Of a stretch of DNA of 64,000 bases, positions 8,109 through 17,401 are shown in pieces. Position 1 is the first letter of the stretch. Each line of letters starts with the position of its first letter. The position numbers and the translations under genes are program-made. Location of the stretch: NCBI GenBank assembly GCA_947387575.1, contig CANDOC010000015.1, positions 1 to 64,000 of the forward strand, read 5' to 3'. This DNA is from Spongorhabdus nitratireducens (lineage in GTDB: Bacteria > Pseudomonadota > Gammaproteobacteria > Pseudomonadales > Endozoicomonadaceae). Under the pieces are notes generated by a model. It did no database searches, was not told where the DNA came from, and was given only the letters and a program-made list of their open reading frames with translations.

Positions 8109-8846
8109 TTACTCATGCCTGTTCACCGCACTGATAATAATTAACGGCGGGCGACTGATCAGTATATTCCAGTAGCCGGGGGACATGGCTTTTATGCCTG
8201 CCGGAGATGGCCCGAGCGCGTGCATGCAGATATTGCAGAACCCGCAGTTTTCCAGTGTCTCCTGAACAAACTCGGGTGAGTAATAGTTTAACTGCAGGGT
8301 GAAGCTAACACTATCGATTTGATATTCAATCACCAGCGGATCTCCCTCGTTTAATTGATGCTGATGCCGGAATGAAAACCCGTAGCGAGAATAATCGCTG
8401 TTACCTATTCGATCCGGCATATGCATCAGGGTGACCAGTCGTCCCCGGGGTTTAATATTTTGATGGAGTGAAATACAAAACTGTCTTAATTGCTCCGGCG
8501 ATAACGCTTCATTAAATAAATAATTACTGATGGCCAGATCATGTAGTGCAGCAGCTTGATAATCTTCAATGGCCTGCTGCATGTAATGCACATTTTTTTC
8601 AGATGTTGCCTCACGTGCTTGATCCAGCATTTCCGATGAAAGGTCGATGGCGGTGACATGTGCTGCTCCGGCGTGAACCATCAGTCTACTGATAATGCCT
8701 GTGCCACAGGCGATATCCAGAACATGCAGACTTTTCACCGGGCCTGTTGCGTTCAGCAAACTCCATGGCTCGGCCCAGATGCGCCAGTCCATGGTGACAC
8801 CAGAGGTTTTATAGATATCAACTAGCTTCTGATCGTAAATGCTCAT
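8109..8846 (-). CDS. Class I SAM-dependent methyltransferase, copy 1
   Basis: This 245-residue soluble enzyme has the Rossmann SAM-binding motif VLDIACGTGIISRL (about 42-55), an acidic residue after strand two (AIDLSSEMLDQA) and NYLFNEAL-type post-motif segments. It is the gapless paralogue of the gene at 8947-9684, about two thirds identical by eye, and clearly arose by tandem duplication. It ends 12 bp from the convergent transporter gene. The substrate is unknown. The 5' flank is duplicated as well (repeat 8872-8913). It is slightly more diverged in the C-terminal third. Confidence 0.82.
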   Translation of the reverse strand: MSIYDQKLVDIYKTSGVTMDWRIWAEPWSLLNATGPVKSLHVLDIACGTGIISRLMVHAGAAHVTAIDLSSEMLDQAREATSEKNVHYMQQAIEDYQAAALHDLAISNYLFNEALSPEQLRQFCISLHQNIKPRGRLVTLMHMPDRIGNSDYSRYGFSFRHQHQLNEGDPLVIEYQIDSVSFTLQLNYYSPEFVQETLENCGFCNICMHALGPSPAGIKAMSPGYWNILISRPPLIIISAVNRHE

Positions 8847-8871
8847 TGCGGTATATCAGTGTTCGTAATCA

Positions 8872-8913
8872 GAATACGACAAATCTAGTTCAATCAGGGG
8901 GTAAGGCAATAAT
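8872..8913. repeat. Duplicated upstream segment, copy 1
   Basis: These 42 bp align without gaps to 9716-9757 at both edges: GAATACGAC then AATCTAGTTCA, and AGGCAATAAT at the right. The right edge corresponds to the start-codon region of the C45 hydrolase gene in the other copy, with ATC (8912-8914) where that gene has ATG. It is a fossil of the duplication that produced the two methyltransferase genes. Confidence 0.8.
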
Positions 8914-8946
8914 CAGAATTGACTACCATTATTTCTTCCAGGCCAA

Positions 8947-9684
8947 TTAATTCCGGGTATTAACCGCACTGATGATAATAAGGGGAGGGCGGCAAATCAT
9001 GGTATTCCAGTAACCGGAAGGCATGGCTTTCAAACCTTCCGGTGACGGACCCAGCGGATGCATACACACATCCCGAAAGCCACAGTTTTCCAGTGTTTGT
9101 TGCACAAATTCCGGCGAATAGTAATTCAATTGCAAGGTAAAGCAGTCGCTGCCAATGTGATAGTCGATTTCAAACGGATCGCCTTCATTCATCTGCCGGT
9201 TCTGGCGAAAACTGAATCCATAGTGGGAGTAATCAACATCAATCACCCGATCCGGCATATCCATTAATGTGACAATACGTCCTCCTGGCTTCAGGTTGCG
9301 GTGCAGCGAAAGGCAGAACTGTCTCAATTGTTCGATAGTCAGGGCTTCATTGAACAGGAAACTGCTAACCGCAAGGTCATGTAGCTCGGTTGCCCGGTAA
9401 TCTTCGATCCCCATTTCAAAGTAATGAATGGAAGGCTCGGATGTATCTTCCTGTGCCTCACTCAGCATTTCCGGAGAAATATCGATCCCCGTGACGCTGG
9501 CAGCCCCTGAGCGAGCCATCAGTCGGGTAATGATACCGGTGCCACAAGCTGCATCGAGAACATTTAACCCGGTAACCGGGCCAGTGGCATTAAGCAAACT
9601 CCAGGGCTCGGCCCAGACTCGCCAGTCAATAGCACTGCCGGTGGTTTTATAAAGATCAGCAAGGTTGTGGTCATAAAAGCTCAT
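8947..9684 (-). CDS. Class I SAM-dependent methyltransferase, copy 2
   Basis: This is the 245-residue paralogue of the gene at 8109-8846. Motif I reads VLDAACGTGIITRL, with GIDISPEML after strand two. Shared blocks include DWR-WAEPWSLLNATGPV, EQLRQFC-SLH and LQLNYYSPEFVQ. It is transcribed away from the C45-type hydrolase gene, 71 bp between start codons, so the pair may be co-regulated from one divergent promoter region. The likely substrate is a small metabolite; sequence alone does not say which. Both duplicates look intact. Confidence 0.83.
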   Translation of the reverse strand: MSFYDHNLADLYKTTGSAIDWRVWAEPWSLLNATGPVTGLNVLDAACGTGIITRLMARSGAASVTGIDISPEMLSEAQEDTSEPSIHYFEMGIEDYRATELHDLAVSSFLFNEALTIEQLRQFCLSLHRNLKPGGRIVTLMDMPDRVIDVDYSHYGFSFRQNRQMNEGDPFEIDYHIGSDCFTLQLNYYSPEFVQQTLENCGFRDVCMHPLGPSPEGLKAMPSGYWNTMICRPPLIIISAVNTRN

Positions 9685-9715
9685 GACAGGATATCTTTAT
9701 ACAAATAACTCAATC

Positions 9716-9757
9716 GAATACGACTAATCTAGTTCAGCTACAGAGACAGGCAATAAT
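9716..9757. repeat. Duplicated upstream segment, copy 2
   Basis: This is the matching copy of 8872-8913. It spans the divergent promoter region between methyltransferase copy 2 and the C45 hydrolase and ends in the hydrolase start codon (ATG at 9756). About 33 of 42 positions agree with copy 1. Confidence 0.8.
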
Positions 9758-10766
9758 GAATGAAATAATACTAAGCGGTTCACCTCGGCAGATCGGGTTT
9801 CGTCACGGGAAACAACTCAAGTCTGAAATACATCGGGCACTTGACTATTATCTAGATCACTTTCATTTCACCTCGGGTGAATTAAAAAGGACTGCATATT
9901 ATTTTGCCGGTGTTATTCGGGATTTTAATCCTGATTATATTGTTGAAATGGATGCGATTGCTGAGGGAGCGGGTGTTGAACCGTATCTTGTTTATGCTCT
10001 TAACAGCCGCAGTGAATTGATGTGCAGTCCCCATGGCAGCTTTGAGCCGGAATGTTCCAGTATTGGTTTTTCCGGAACCGGGCTGGCCGGGCAGAACTGG
10101 GACTGGGCCAAAGAGCTTTATCCTCTGATTGCTGTGGCAGATATCAGGCCGGACAAGGGACCCAATTTCATTACGATGCTTGAGCCTGGTATGTTGGCAA
10201 AGATTGGTATGAACAGTCAGGGCATCGGTGTCATGCTGAATATTTTGCCGGCAGATAAACCCTTAAAAGGTCTGCCTGTTCATATTTTGCTGCGGGCACT
10301 ATTGGAATGTCGTGATATCACTCAGGCCAGGCAGCTGCTGACGGATCATGGAGGAGGTAAGGCCAGCCATATTATGGTTGCAAGTGAAGACGAGCTGCTA
10401 TCCGTTGAATGCTCGCCAGTTCAGCCATTATGGCCGGACATTAATGGCAGTTTCTATGCGCATACCAATCATTATTTATGCCCGGGACAGGCTCACTCGA
10501 AAGAAACTTTTACCGGCAGCAGTTACAGAATTGATACCCTGAACAAGTTCCTGAAAGACAAGCCTGTCTCAGCAGATGTGCTTGAGCAGGCGCTGAATAT
10601 CAATGACGGTGAATATCCGGTTCTGAGAGATTATACACCGCATTCACTTTTCGGGGAGACAGGGACTCTGGTGACCATGTTGCTTGATTGCCGGCAGAGA
10701 AAAATTAAAATCAGGCATGGGCATGATTCTTCAGAGCCGTTTAATAAGTACAGAGTTAAAGAATAA
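9756..10766 (+). CDS. C45-family Ntn hydrolase (AAT / acyltransferase-like)
   Basis: This 336-residue protein resembles the acyl-CoA:6-aminopenicillanate acyltransferase family, whose precursors self-cleave at a Cys that becomes the N-terminal nucleophile. The likely nucleophile is Cys100 in EPECSSIGF. GQNWDW (112-117) is the typical segment after the first strand, followed by a TMLEPGMLAKIGMNSQGIGV-type strand pair. Members hydrolyse or transfer amide-linked acyl groups, including penicillin and N-beta-alanyl amines. The neighbouring duplicated methyltransferases suggest a small metabolite pathway; the substrate is unknown. There is no signal peptide, so it acts in the cytoplasm. Confidence 0.82.
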   Translation: MNEIILSGSPRQIGFRHGKQLKSEIHRALDYYLDHFHFTSGELKRTAYYFAGVIRDFNPDYIVEMDAIAEGAGVEPYLVYALNSRSELMCSPHGSFEPECSSIGFSGTGLAGQNWDWAKELYPLIAVADIRPDKGPNFITMLEPGMLAKIGMNSQGIGVMLNILPADKPLKGLPVHILLRALLECRDITQARQLLTDHGGGKASHIMVASEDELLSVECSPVQPLWPDINGSFYAHTNHYLCPGQAHSKETFTGSSYRIDTLNKFLKDKPVSADVLEQALNINDGEYPVLRDYTPHSLFGETGTLVTMLLDCRQRKIKIRHGHDSSEPFNKYRVKE

Positions 10767-10777
10767 AAAAACAACTT

Positions 10778-10832
10778 CCGGTCATCATTCAACTACAGTT
10801 TTATTTCTGGTTGCTGAAGTGAAGATGACCGG
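10778..10832. repeat. 9-bp inverted repeat before the OTU-like gene
   Basis: CCGGTCATC (10778-10786) is reverse-complemented at 10824-10832, just 2 bp before the ATG at 10835. If transcribed, the stem would bury the ribosome site of the next gene. It is not followed by a T run, so it is more likely translational control or chance than a terminator. Confidence 0.4.
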
Positions 10833-10834
10833 AT

Positions 10835-12715
10835 ATGAATCAAAAACTACAAAAAAAGTTTTGGCTTTTGATCGTTTTATTTTCTTTGGCGCTTTTAAAT
10901 GAAGCTTTTGCAAGGGAAATGACGATTGGTAGTTTACGTCATTTAAATCCTGATTTATGGCGAGATTTGGAGCTTGAAGCTCTTGGTGGTGATTCCGCTC
11001 GCCTGACAATGGTAACTGGTGATGAGTGGGCGATAAAACTTCGTAATATCATGTCAAACATTCACACTTCTCAAATTGGCTCCGGCAGTGAGGATAGGGA
11101 GTCAGGTTCTGTAACAGACCAAAGGGAGCAACCTGCAACAGGGATATTGGCCTCAATGAAAGGAGGGTGGACACTACTAAATAGTAAACTAACCAGCCTT
11201 ATGATTGATCCTTACGGAACTATCATGGGTAAATCCTCGGTTGATATTGCCAGTTTTCCTGTGATTTGGTTGGCTTTTCCTGATATTTTGTCGGCTTGTC
11301 GACTGTTCACACAGACACCAGAATTTGAATCGAAACTGCGTAATTTCAGTAATGTTGTGTTTCCCCGTTCAGCTAACTGGATTTGGGGAGATATGGAATT
11401 TAAGAATATTAATTTGTCAGGGTGTGAGCTGAATCAACATATTTTTACACGCTGTAATCTGAGAAAAGTTAATTTTTCCGGTGCTGTGCTGAAGTCCTGT
11501 CAGTTCGTGAGCTGTTCCTTACCTGAAGAGATGCCAGCAGTTATTGCAACAATAGAGTCTACGACCATTACGGATTGTCCTGATGCTGTTTCTCTGGCGT
11601 GCGCAAAGAGCTTTTTTCATCAACAGTTAAGGCATATGCCGCCGGGGGATGATAGGAACAGGCTCGAGCTAGCCTATGCCAGATGTCTGGCGACATCAGG
11701 TGATCAACGGATGGCTCATAACAAATTATCAGAACTTCCGATTACAAGAGAACTATTTGCTGAGTATGTGCAGGCTCTGCTTGAAAGTGGCTTCACCGCA
11801 GGTCTTGACCAGTTGGCTGATGATCCGGCCGTACTGCAACTGATTCAACCTGAAACATACTGGGAATATCCATCCTTGACTTTGCTTAATGCTGAAACGC
11901 TTTACATCATTTTGCTACGAGAGAGTTTGTTTGATTCTCATCAAGAGTTGAGACGAGCGTTATGGAATATGCAAATGACATGTTCTGTTGGTTATACGCC
12001 TTATCAAGGTGAAAAAATGCTTGATGATGATACCGTGCATTCGAGCATACGATTGTTGGGTTTGAACACCAGGGAACAAGTTCCAACAAAGTCAGAAAGG
12101 CAATATCAAGTTCATCTTTTGAGGTTCATGAATGAAAAATCCATGAAAGCCGTGTGGGTTGACCAGAATGAAAACTGCTTTTACAGCGCTATTTCCTATC
12201 ATTTTATGCCACCAACATCCCGACTTAATGTTGAATGGCTCTGGATGAAACAGCTGCTGGCATATCTGTTTTATGATTTTCTACAACAAAACTGTATGGA
12301 AAAAACTTTTAAGCCCAGCCGTTTTCCCTGCACAAAACATTCTGCTATCAATTCTGAAATATTAACGCTCAAACCTCTTACTTCTGAGCAGTGTCAGTGG
12401 GTTCAAGAGCAGTTGTTACGAGAGGTAACTTCAGCTGAAGATATATATGAGGATTTGCTTGGTAATAATATCTGGGGAGCTACTGATTTCGTTCCTCTGG
12501 CAGCGATTATGCTTCGTCGACCAATTTATCTGTATCACCCCTATTTTTCCAGTGAGGACTTGAAGGCGAAAACCCTCGCAACATCTGTTGTAGGAATACA
12601 GGGGAAGGGAGATGAAATGCAGCTACATTCTTCAGGGGCAGGGCAACCTCACCCGCTTTTATTGATTTACAGTGGGCACGGTCACTGGCTGACTGCGTTT
12701 TTACCCGAGAACTGA
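10835..12715 (+). CDS. Exported OTU-like cysteine protease with pentapeptide-like repeats
   Basis: This is a 626-residue protein. Residues 1-27 form a signal peptide (KKFWLLIVLFSLALLNEAFA). Around 190-230 lies a pentapeptide-like stretch with Leu or Phe every five residues (FKNINLSGCELNQ, CNLRKVNFSGAVL). The C-terminal domain carries OTU deubiquitinase landmarks in order: ENCFYSAIS with Cys448, then WGATDFVPLAAIMLRRPIYL, then GHWLTAF with His617. In classic OTUs the Asp three residues before the Cys forms DGNC; here that position is Asn, a departure. OTU enzymes cleave ubiquitin chains, so an exported version suggests a host-directed effector, which is inference. The DNA is AT-richer than ftsK next to it. 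Confidence 0.68.
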   Translation: MNQKLQKKFWLLIVLFSLALLNEAFAREMTIGSLRHLNPDLWRDLELEALGGDSARLTMVTGDEWAIKLRNIMSNIHTSQIGSGSEDRESGSVTDQREQPATGILASMKGGWTLLNSKLTSLMIDPYGTIMGKSSVDIASFPVIWLAFPDILSACRLFTQTPEFESKLRNFSNVVFPRSANWIWGDMEFKNINLSGCELNQHIFTRCNLRKVNFSGAVLKSCQFVSCSLPEEMPAVIATIESTTITDCPDAVSLACAKSFFHQQLRHMPPGDDRNRLELAYARCLATSGDQRMAHNKLSELPITRELFAEYVQALLESGFTAGLDQLADDPAVLQLIQPETYWEYPSLTLLNAETLYIILLRESLFDSHQELRRALWNMQMTCSVGYTPYQGEKMLDDDTVHSSIRLLGLNTREQVPTKSERQYQVHLLRFMNEKSMKAVWVDQNENCFYSAISYHFMPPTSRLNVEWLWMKQLLAYLFYDFLQQNCMEKTFKPSRFPCTKHSAINSEILTLKPLTSEQCQWVQEQLLREVTSAEDIYEDLLGNNIWGATDFVPLAAIMLRRPIYLYHPYFSSEDLKAKTLATSVVGIQGKGDEMQLHSSGAGQPHPLLLIYSGHGHWLTAFLPEN

Positions 12716-12785
12716 TTTGCACATTCACCCGCGTCCCAAAACAGCATAGAATGAATCTTTTAGACTAAGACACTTTTGAGCGCGC

Positions 12786-15152
12786 GTGACAACAACCAGT
12801 CCGAAGAAAAAGGGGAGTGACCCCCTGACGCTGGGAGACCAGCTCGCCATCCGTCTGCGGGAAGCAGTGACCATTGTTGTTCTCGCGGTTGCCGCCTACC
12901 TGCTGCTGGCACTTGTGACCTACCACCCGGCTGACCCGGGCTGGTCATATGCCGCCGGCTCCCCCCAGACATTACATAACAGTTCGGGACGAATGGGCGC
13001 CTGGATTGCTGATGTACTGCTGTCCCTGTTTGGTTGGCTCAGTTATCTGTTGCCCTTGCTGATGGCCCAGTTTGGCATCCAGTTGTTTCAGCAGCGGCTG
13101 GGCGGTATCGGCTTTCATCCCTTAATGACCATGTTACGGATTGCCGGGCTGCTGTCGGTGCTGATGAGTGGTACCACCCTGCTGGCTATTCATTTACCCC
13201 AGCAGGAGTTACTGCCATTCGGTAATGGTGGTCTGCTTGGACAAGCGGTCAGTGAAGAAGCGGTGCCGGTGCTGGGAGTCCCCGGCTGTACCTTATTGCT
13301 GTTGGCAATATTTCTTGTTGCTTTCACTCTGATCAGCAATCTGTCGTGGTTTCATCTGGCCATGCAGTCCTTCAAACTGGTACGCGATTTTGGTGTATTT
13401 GTTGCCTATGGCTGCAGTGTACTGGCCAGTAAACTGCGTGCCCGTTATGTCACCTGGAAACTGTCCCGGCCTGTTGCCGATTACAAGCAAACTGAAGTCA
13501 AAGTGATCGAAAGGCCCAAACCGCAGCCCAAGGCTCGACAGCGAAAAGAACCCGTTGTCGCTGATACTGCTCCGGTTATTGCACCGCCACCGCCGCCATC
13601 ACCGGTAAGCAAAAGGGCGCTGGAGGAGAATCAGGGCCAACTGTTTGATGGTGAGGTGATTGATCCATTGCCTGCAGTCAATTTGCTGGACGATGCCAAA
13701 CATGGCGAGGCACCGGGTTTCAGCAAGGAATCACTCGAAGGCATGTCGCGGATTCTGGAAGCCAAGCTGAAAGACTTTGGTGTCGATGCCGAAGTTGTAG
13801 CGGTGCTGCCGGGGCCGGTGATTACCCGGTTTGAAATTCAGCCGGCGGCCGGGGTGAAAGTCAGCAAAATCTCCAACCTGGCCAAAGACCTTGCTCGCTC
13901 GCTGGCGGTGATCAGCGTCCGGGTAGTGGAAGTTATTCCCGGCAAGTCTGTTGTGGGTATCGAAATTCCCAATGAAAACCGGCAAACCGTATTTTTCAGC
14001 GAAGTTGTTTCCTCTGCCCGGTTTGATGAATCAAAATCGCCGCTAAGTTTGGCGTTGGGCCATGATATCAGCGGGCTGCCGATGGTGGTTGATCTGGCTA
14101 AAATGCCGCACTTGCTGGTGGCAGGTACCACCGGCTCTGGTAAGTCAGTCGGTGTGAATAGCATGTTGCTAAGTATGCTGTTCAAGTCCAGTCCTGAAGA
14201 AGTTCGATTGATTATGATCGATCCGAAAATGCTGGAGCTTTCGGTTTATGAAGGTATTCCCCACCTGCTGGCACCGGTTGTAACCGATATGAAAGAAGCG
14301 GCCAATGCCCTGCGTTGGTGTGTGGCTGAAATGGAACGTCGTTACAAGCTGATGGCCGCGCTGGGTGTCCGTAATATCGGTGGCTTTAACAAGAAAGTTC
14401 GGGATGCCCAGAAAGCCGGCCAGCCGATCACCGACCCGTTGTTTAAAGTGGGTGAAGATGGTGCAGAACCACCATTACTCGAACCGCTTCCGTTTATCGT
14501 AGTGGTCATCGATGAATTTGCCGACATGATGATGATTGTGGGCAAAAAGGTGGAAGAGCTGATTGCACGTATTGCCCAGAAGGCGCGGGCAGCGGGTATT
14601 CATCTGATTCTGGCAACTCAGCGCCCCTCGGTGGATGTGATTACTGGTCTGATCAAGGCCAATATTCCGACCCGGATCGGCTTCCAGGTTTCTTCCAAGA
14701 TTGACTCCCGGACTATTCTCGACCAGGGCGGTGCCGAACAGCTGCTGGGTCTGGGTGATATGCTCTATCTGCCTCCGGGAACCAGTGTGCCGATTCGAGT
14801 GCATGGTGCATTTGTCAGTGATGATGAAGTCCACCGGGTTGTAGCAGACTGGAAAAAACGCGGTGCTCCGGCTTATGATGATGCCATTCTCAATGGCATA
14901 GAGGCTGACGCTGAACCCAGTGCCTTCAGTGCCGGGCTGGATGATAACGAGCAGGATGCGCTTTACGATGAAGGCGTGGCCTTTGTCACTGAAAGCCGGC
15001 GGGCGTCCATCTCTGCAGTGCAGCGCAAGCTGAAGATTGGTTATAACCGCGCCGCCAATATGATTGAGGCGATGGAGCAGGCCGGAGTTATCAGTCCGCC
15101 AGGACATAATGGCAACCGGGAAGTGCTGGCGCCACCGCCGCCAAAAGCGTGA
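12786..15152 (+). CDS. ftsK: DNA translocase FtsK
   Basis: This septal ATP-driven motor pumps the chromosome terminus through the division site and activates XerCD at dif. About four membrane spans occupy residues 27-195, followed by a Pro-rich linker (about 235-290) that is much shorter than in E. coli, giving 788 residues as in Pseudomonas-type FtsK. Walker A GTTGSGKS is at 447-454 and Walker B ends in Asp576-Glu577 ([11 protein letters not shown]). The C-terminal gamma winged helix (about 725-780, [21 protein letters not shown]) reads KOPS. The start is GTG at 12786; no strong ribosome site is visible. lolA and rarA follow, the common proteobacterial order. Confidence 0.97.
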   Translation: MTTTSPKKKGSDPLTLGDQLAIRLREAVTIVVLAVAAYLLLALVTYHPADPGWSYAAGSPQTLHNSSGRMGAWIADVLLSLFGWLSYLLPLLMAQFGIQLFQQRLGGIGFHPLMTMLRIAGLLSVLMSGTTLLAIHLPQQELLPFGNGGLLGQAVSEEAVPVLGVPGCTLLLLAIFLVAFTLISNLSWFHLAMQSFKLVRDFGVFVAYGCSVLASKLRARYVTWKLSRPVADYKQTEVKVIERPKPQPKARQRKEPVVADTAPVIAPPPPPSPVSKRALEENQGQLFDGEVIDPLPAVNLLDDAKHGEAPGFSKESLEGMSRILEAKLKDFGVDAEVVAVLPGPVITRFEIQPAAGVKVSKISNLAKDLARSLAVISVRVVEVIPGKSVVGIEIPNENRQTVFFSEVVSSARFDESKSPLSLALGHDISGLPMVVDLAKMPHLLVAGTTGSGKSVGVNSMLLSMLFKSSPEEVRLIMIDPKMLELSVYEGIPHLLAPVVTDMKEAANALRWCVAEMERRYKLMAALGVRNIGGFNKKVRDAQKAGQPITDPLFKVGEDGAEPPLLEPLPFIVVVIDEFADMMMIVGKKVEELIARIAQKARAAGIHLILATQRPSVDVITGLIKANIPTRIGFQVSSKIDSRTILDQGGAEQLLGLGDMLYLPPGTSVPIRVHGAFVSDDEVHRVVADWKKRGAPAYDDAILNGIEADAEPSAFSAGLDDNEQDALYDEGVAFVTESRRASISAVQRKLKIGYNRAANMIEAMEQAGVISPPGHNGNREVLAPPPPKA

Positions 15153-15189
15153 AGCCAAAAGTTTAGAACGAGTGAATTCAGGGAAATCT

Positions 15190-15900
15190 ATGAAGTTAAT
15201 CAAGGCCCGACTGCTGAAACCGTTAAGCTTGTGTTTAATGCTGGGGTTGAATGCGGGCTTGTCGTTGTCTGTCTCTGCCGGTGAAACAACCGCTCCGGTC
15301 AGTGAGGCAGCAAAGCAACAGCAGGAGGCTACGGCACAATTGTCTCAGCGCCTGCAGAGTATTCAGTCCATGGCTGCAGACTTTATTCAGGAAACAGTAC
15401 AAACTCCTGGCAAAGCACCGCAGGTAACCCGTGGTCATATGACTGTAGAGCGCCCGGACCGTTTCCGCTGGGATGTAAAGGAGCCTTATCCGCAGCTGGT
15501 TATTGCCGGGCAGGGCAAGGTCACTGTGTACGACCCGGATCTGGAACAGGCGGTTATCCGCAAGCTGGATCAGAGTCTGCACGATACCCCCGCATTGCTA
15601 TTAAGCGGTGATACTTCCGGCCTGAGCCAGAGTTATCAGATCAGCTTGTCAGCCAAAGATGGTATTGAGTCTTATCAGTTGCAGCCACGCAGTGGTGATC
15701 GCCTGTTTGAGGCTCTGGTCGTCAATTTTAAAGGCAAGCAGCTTGAGAGTATGGTGCTGAAGGATGGTCTGGGTGCAGAAACCCGGATTCGTTTCAGTGC
15801 CCTGCAGGAAAACAATAAACCTGACCCTTCACTGTTTCAGTTTGTGCCGCCAAAAGGTACTGATCTGATTGACGAAACCGCACTCAAATCCAAACTGTGA
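15190..15900 (+). CDS. lolA: Outer-membrane lipoprotein carrier LolA
   Basis: This 236-residue periplasmic chaperone takes lipoproteins from LolCDE at the inner membrane to LolB at the outer membrane. A signal peptide covers about 1-31 (LLKPLSLCLMLGLNAGLSLSVSAG). Mature-region landmarks are L-S-Q-RLQSIQSMAADFIQE, GHMTVERPDRFRWDVKEPYPQLVI and DPDLEQAVIRKLDQSL. The ATG at 15190 is used because it directly precedes the signal peptide and has GGGAAA upstream; the frame stays open further 5' without homology. It sits between ftsK and rarA and overlaps rarA by four bases. Confidence 0.93.
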   Translation: MKLIKARLLKPLSLCLMLGLNAGLSLSVSAGETTAPVSEAAKQQQEATAQLSQRLQSIQSMAADFIQETVQTPGKAPQVTRGHMTVERPDRFRWDVKEPYPQLVIAGQGKVTVYDPDLEQAVIRKLDQSLHDTPALLLSGDTSGLSQSYQISLSAKDGIESYQLQPRSGDRLFEALVVNFKGKQLESMVLKDGLGAETRIRFSALQENNKPDPSLFQFVPPKGTDLIDETALKSKL

Positions 15901-17240
15901 AAACACCATCCCTGTTTGATACCCCGCCTGTGGCTCAGCCACTGGCGGCGGCCATGCGTCCCAGAAATCTTGACGAATACTGTGGTCAGGAACATTTGCT
16001 GGGTCCATCCCGACCTCTGCGTCAGGCGATTGAAGCCGGGCAGTTGCACTCCATGGTGTTCTGGGGACCTCCCGGTGTAGGAAAAACAACACTGGCCCGG
16101 TTGCTGGCGGATGCCTCGGATGCCCAGTTTCTGTCTATTTCTGCAGTATTATCCGGGGTAAAGGATATTCGTGCCGCTGTTGAGCAGGCCAAAGAAGCAC
16201 GACTGCAGTTTGGCAAGCGAACCATTCTGTTTATTGATGAAATTCATCGCTTTAACAAAAGCCAGCAGGATGCATTTCTGCCTTATGTTGAAGATGGCAC
16301 GGTGACGCTGGTGGGTGCGACAACAGAAAACCCTTCGTTCTCATTGAATAATGCTTTGCTGTCGCGGGTCAGGGTCTATGTTCTGCGCTCTCTCGGTGTT
16401 GAAGCTTTACAAAATCTGCTGCAGCAGGCATTGGCTGATAAAGAGCGAGGTCTGGGTGACCGGCAGATTATTATCGACAGTGAGCAATTACTTGTACTGT
16501 CCAAGGCTGCAGACGGGGATGCCCGGCGTGCACTGAACCTGTTACAGATTGCTGCGGATCTGGCTGTTCCCGGTGAACAGGGTGCGGTTATTGATGACGA
16601 TATTCTGGATGAAGTACTTCAAGGGCAGTTAAAGCGCTTCGACCAGCAGGGTGATATTTTCTACGACCAGATTTCCGCGTTTCATAAGTCGGTACGGGGC
16701 TCGGATCCCAATGCCGCCATGTACTGGTTTGCCAGAATGGTTGATGGTGGTGCTGACCCGCTTTACGTTGTTCGTCGTTTATTGGCGATCGCCAGCGAAG
16801 ATATCGGCAATGCGGATCCGCGCGCGCTGGAGCTGGCATTGAATGCCTGGCAGACCTTTGAGAGGCTCGGTTCTCCCGAAGGTTTGTTGGCGATTGCTCA
16901 TGCGGTTACCTACTGTGCCAGTGCACCCAAAAGTAATGCGGTGTATATGGCAATGAAAGCGGCCTTTGACGATGTAAGAAATACCCCGTCGTATGATGTG
17001 CCGATGCATATTCGCAATGCCCCGACCAAACTGATGAAAGAATTGGGTTATAACGAAGGCTATCGCTATGCCCATGATGAACCCAATGCCTATGCTGCCG
17101 GGGAATGTTATTTCCCGGAAGAGATGGAACCCAGAGAGTACTATCAACCCTCTGATCGAGGTCTCGAAATCAAAATTCGGGAAAAACTGGAACGGCTGCG
17201 ACAGCTGGATCAGCAGTCAGAGCGTAAGCGCAGAAAATAA
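15897..17240 (+). CDS. rarA: Replication-associated recombination protein RarA
   Basis: This 447-residue AAA+ clamp-loader-like ATPase (also called MgsA) acts at stalled replication forks. Walker A GPPGVGKT is at 57-64, Walker B LFIDEIHRF has Asp114, and sensor-1 ATTENPSF follows. The C-terminal MgsA tetramerisation part runs to the end (YYQPSDRGLE). The start is GTG at 15897, whose TGA overlap with the lolA stop (GTGA) shows translational coupling. The length matches E. coli RarA (447). Confidence 0.96.
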   Translation: MKTPSLFDTPPVAQPLAAAMRPRNLDEYCGQEHLLGPSRPLRQAIEAGQLHSMVFWGPPGVGKTTLARLLADASDAQFLSISAVLSGVKDIRAAVEQAKEARLQFGKRTILFIDEIHRFNKSQQDAFLPYVEDGTVTLVGATTENPSFSLNNALLSRVRVYVLRSLGVEALQNLLQQALADKERGLGDRQIIIDSEQLLVLSKAADGDARRALNLLQIAADLAVPGEQGAVIDDDILDEVLQGQLKRFDQQGDIFYDQISAFHKSVRGSDPNAAMYWFARMVDGGADPLYVVRRLLAIASEDIGNADPRALELALNAWQTFERLGSPEGLLAIAHAVTYCASAPKSNAVYMAMKAAFDDVRNTPSYDVPMHIRNAPTKLMKELGYNEGYRYAHDEPNAYAAGECYFPEEMEPREYYQPSDRGLEIKIREKLERLRQLDQQSERKRRK

Positions 17241-17327
17241 AAGGCGTACATAAGTATGGCTCAGTGCATACACTGAATCGTGCGAGTGTAAACGAGTCAT
17301 GTGAGTATTTACTCCGGGCTTGAATTT

Positions 17328-17356
17328 GTCACAGTTTGCCCCCATCAAACTGTGAC
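17328..17356. other. Perfect 11-bp hairpin upstream of the Tim44-like gene
   Basis: GTCACAGTTTG and CAAACTGTGAC form an 11-bp stem with a 7-nt C-rich loop between rarA and the next gene. No T run follows, so it is either a weak rarA terminator or an operator-type dyad for the gene at 17402. Confidence 0.5.
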
Positions 17357-17401
17357 GTTGTAAATGAATAATCTCCCCGAAAGTGGGAGAAGGGCGAATT
17401 G

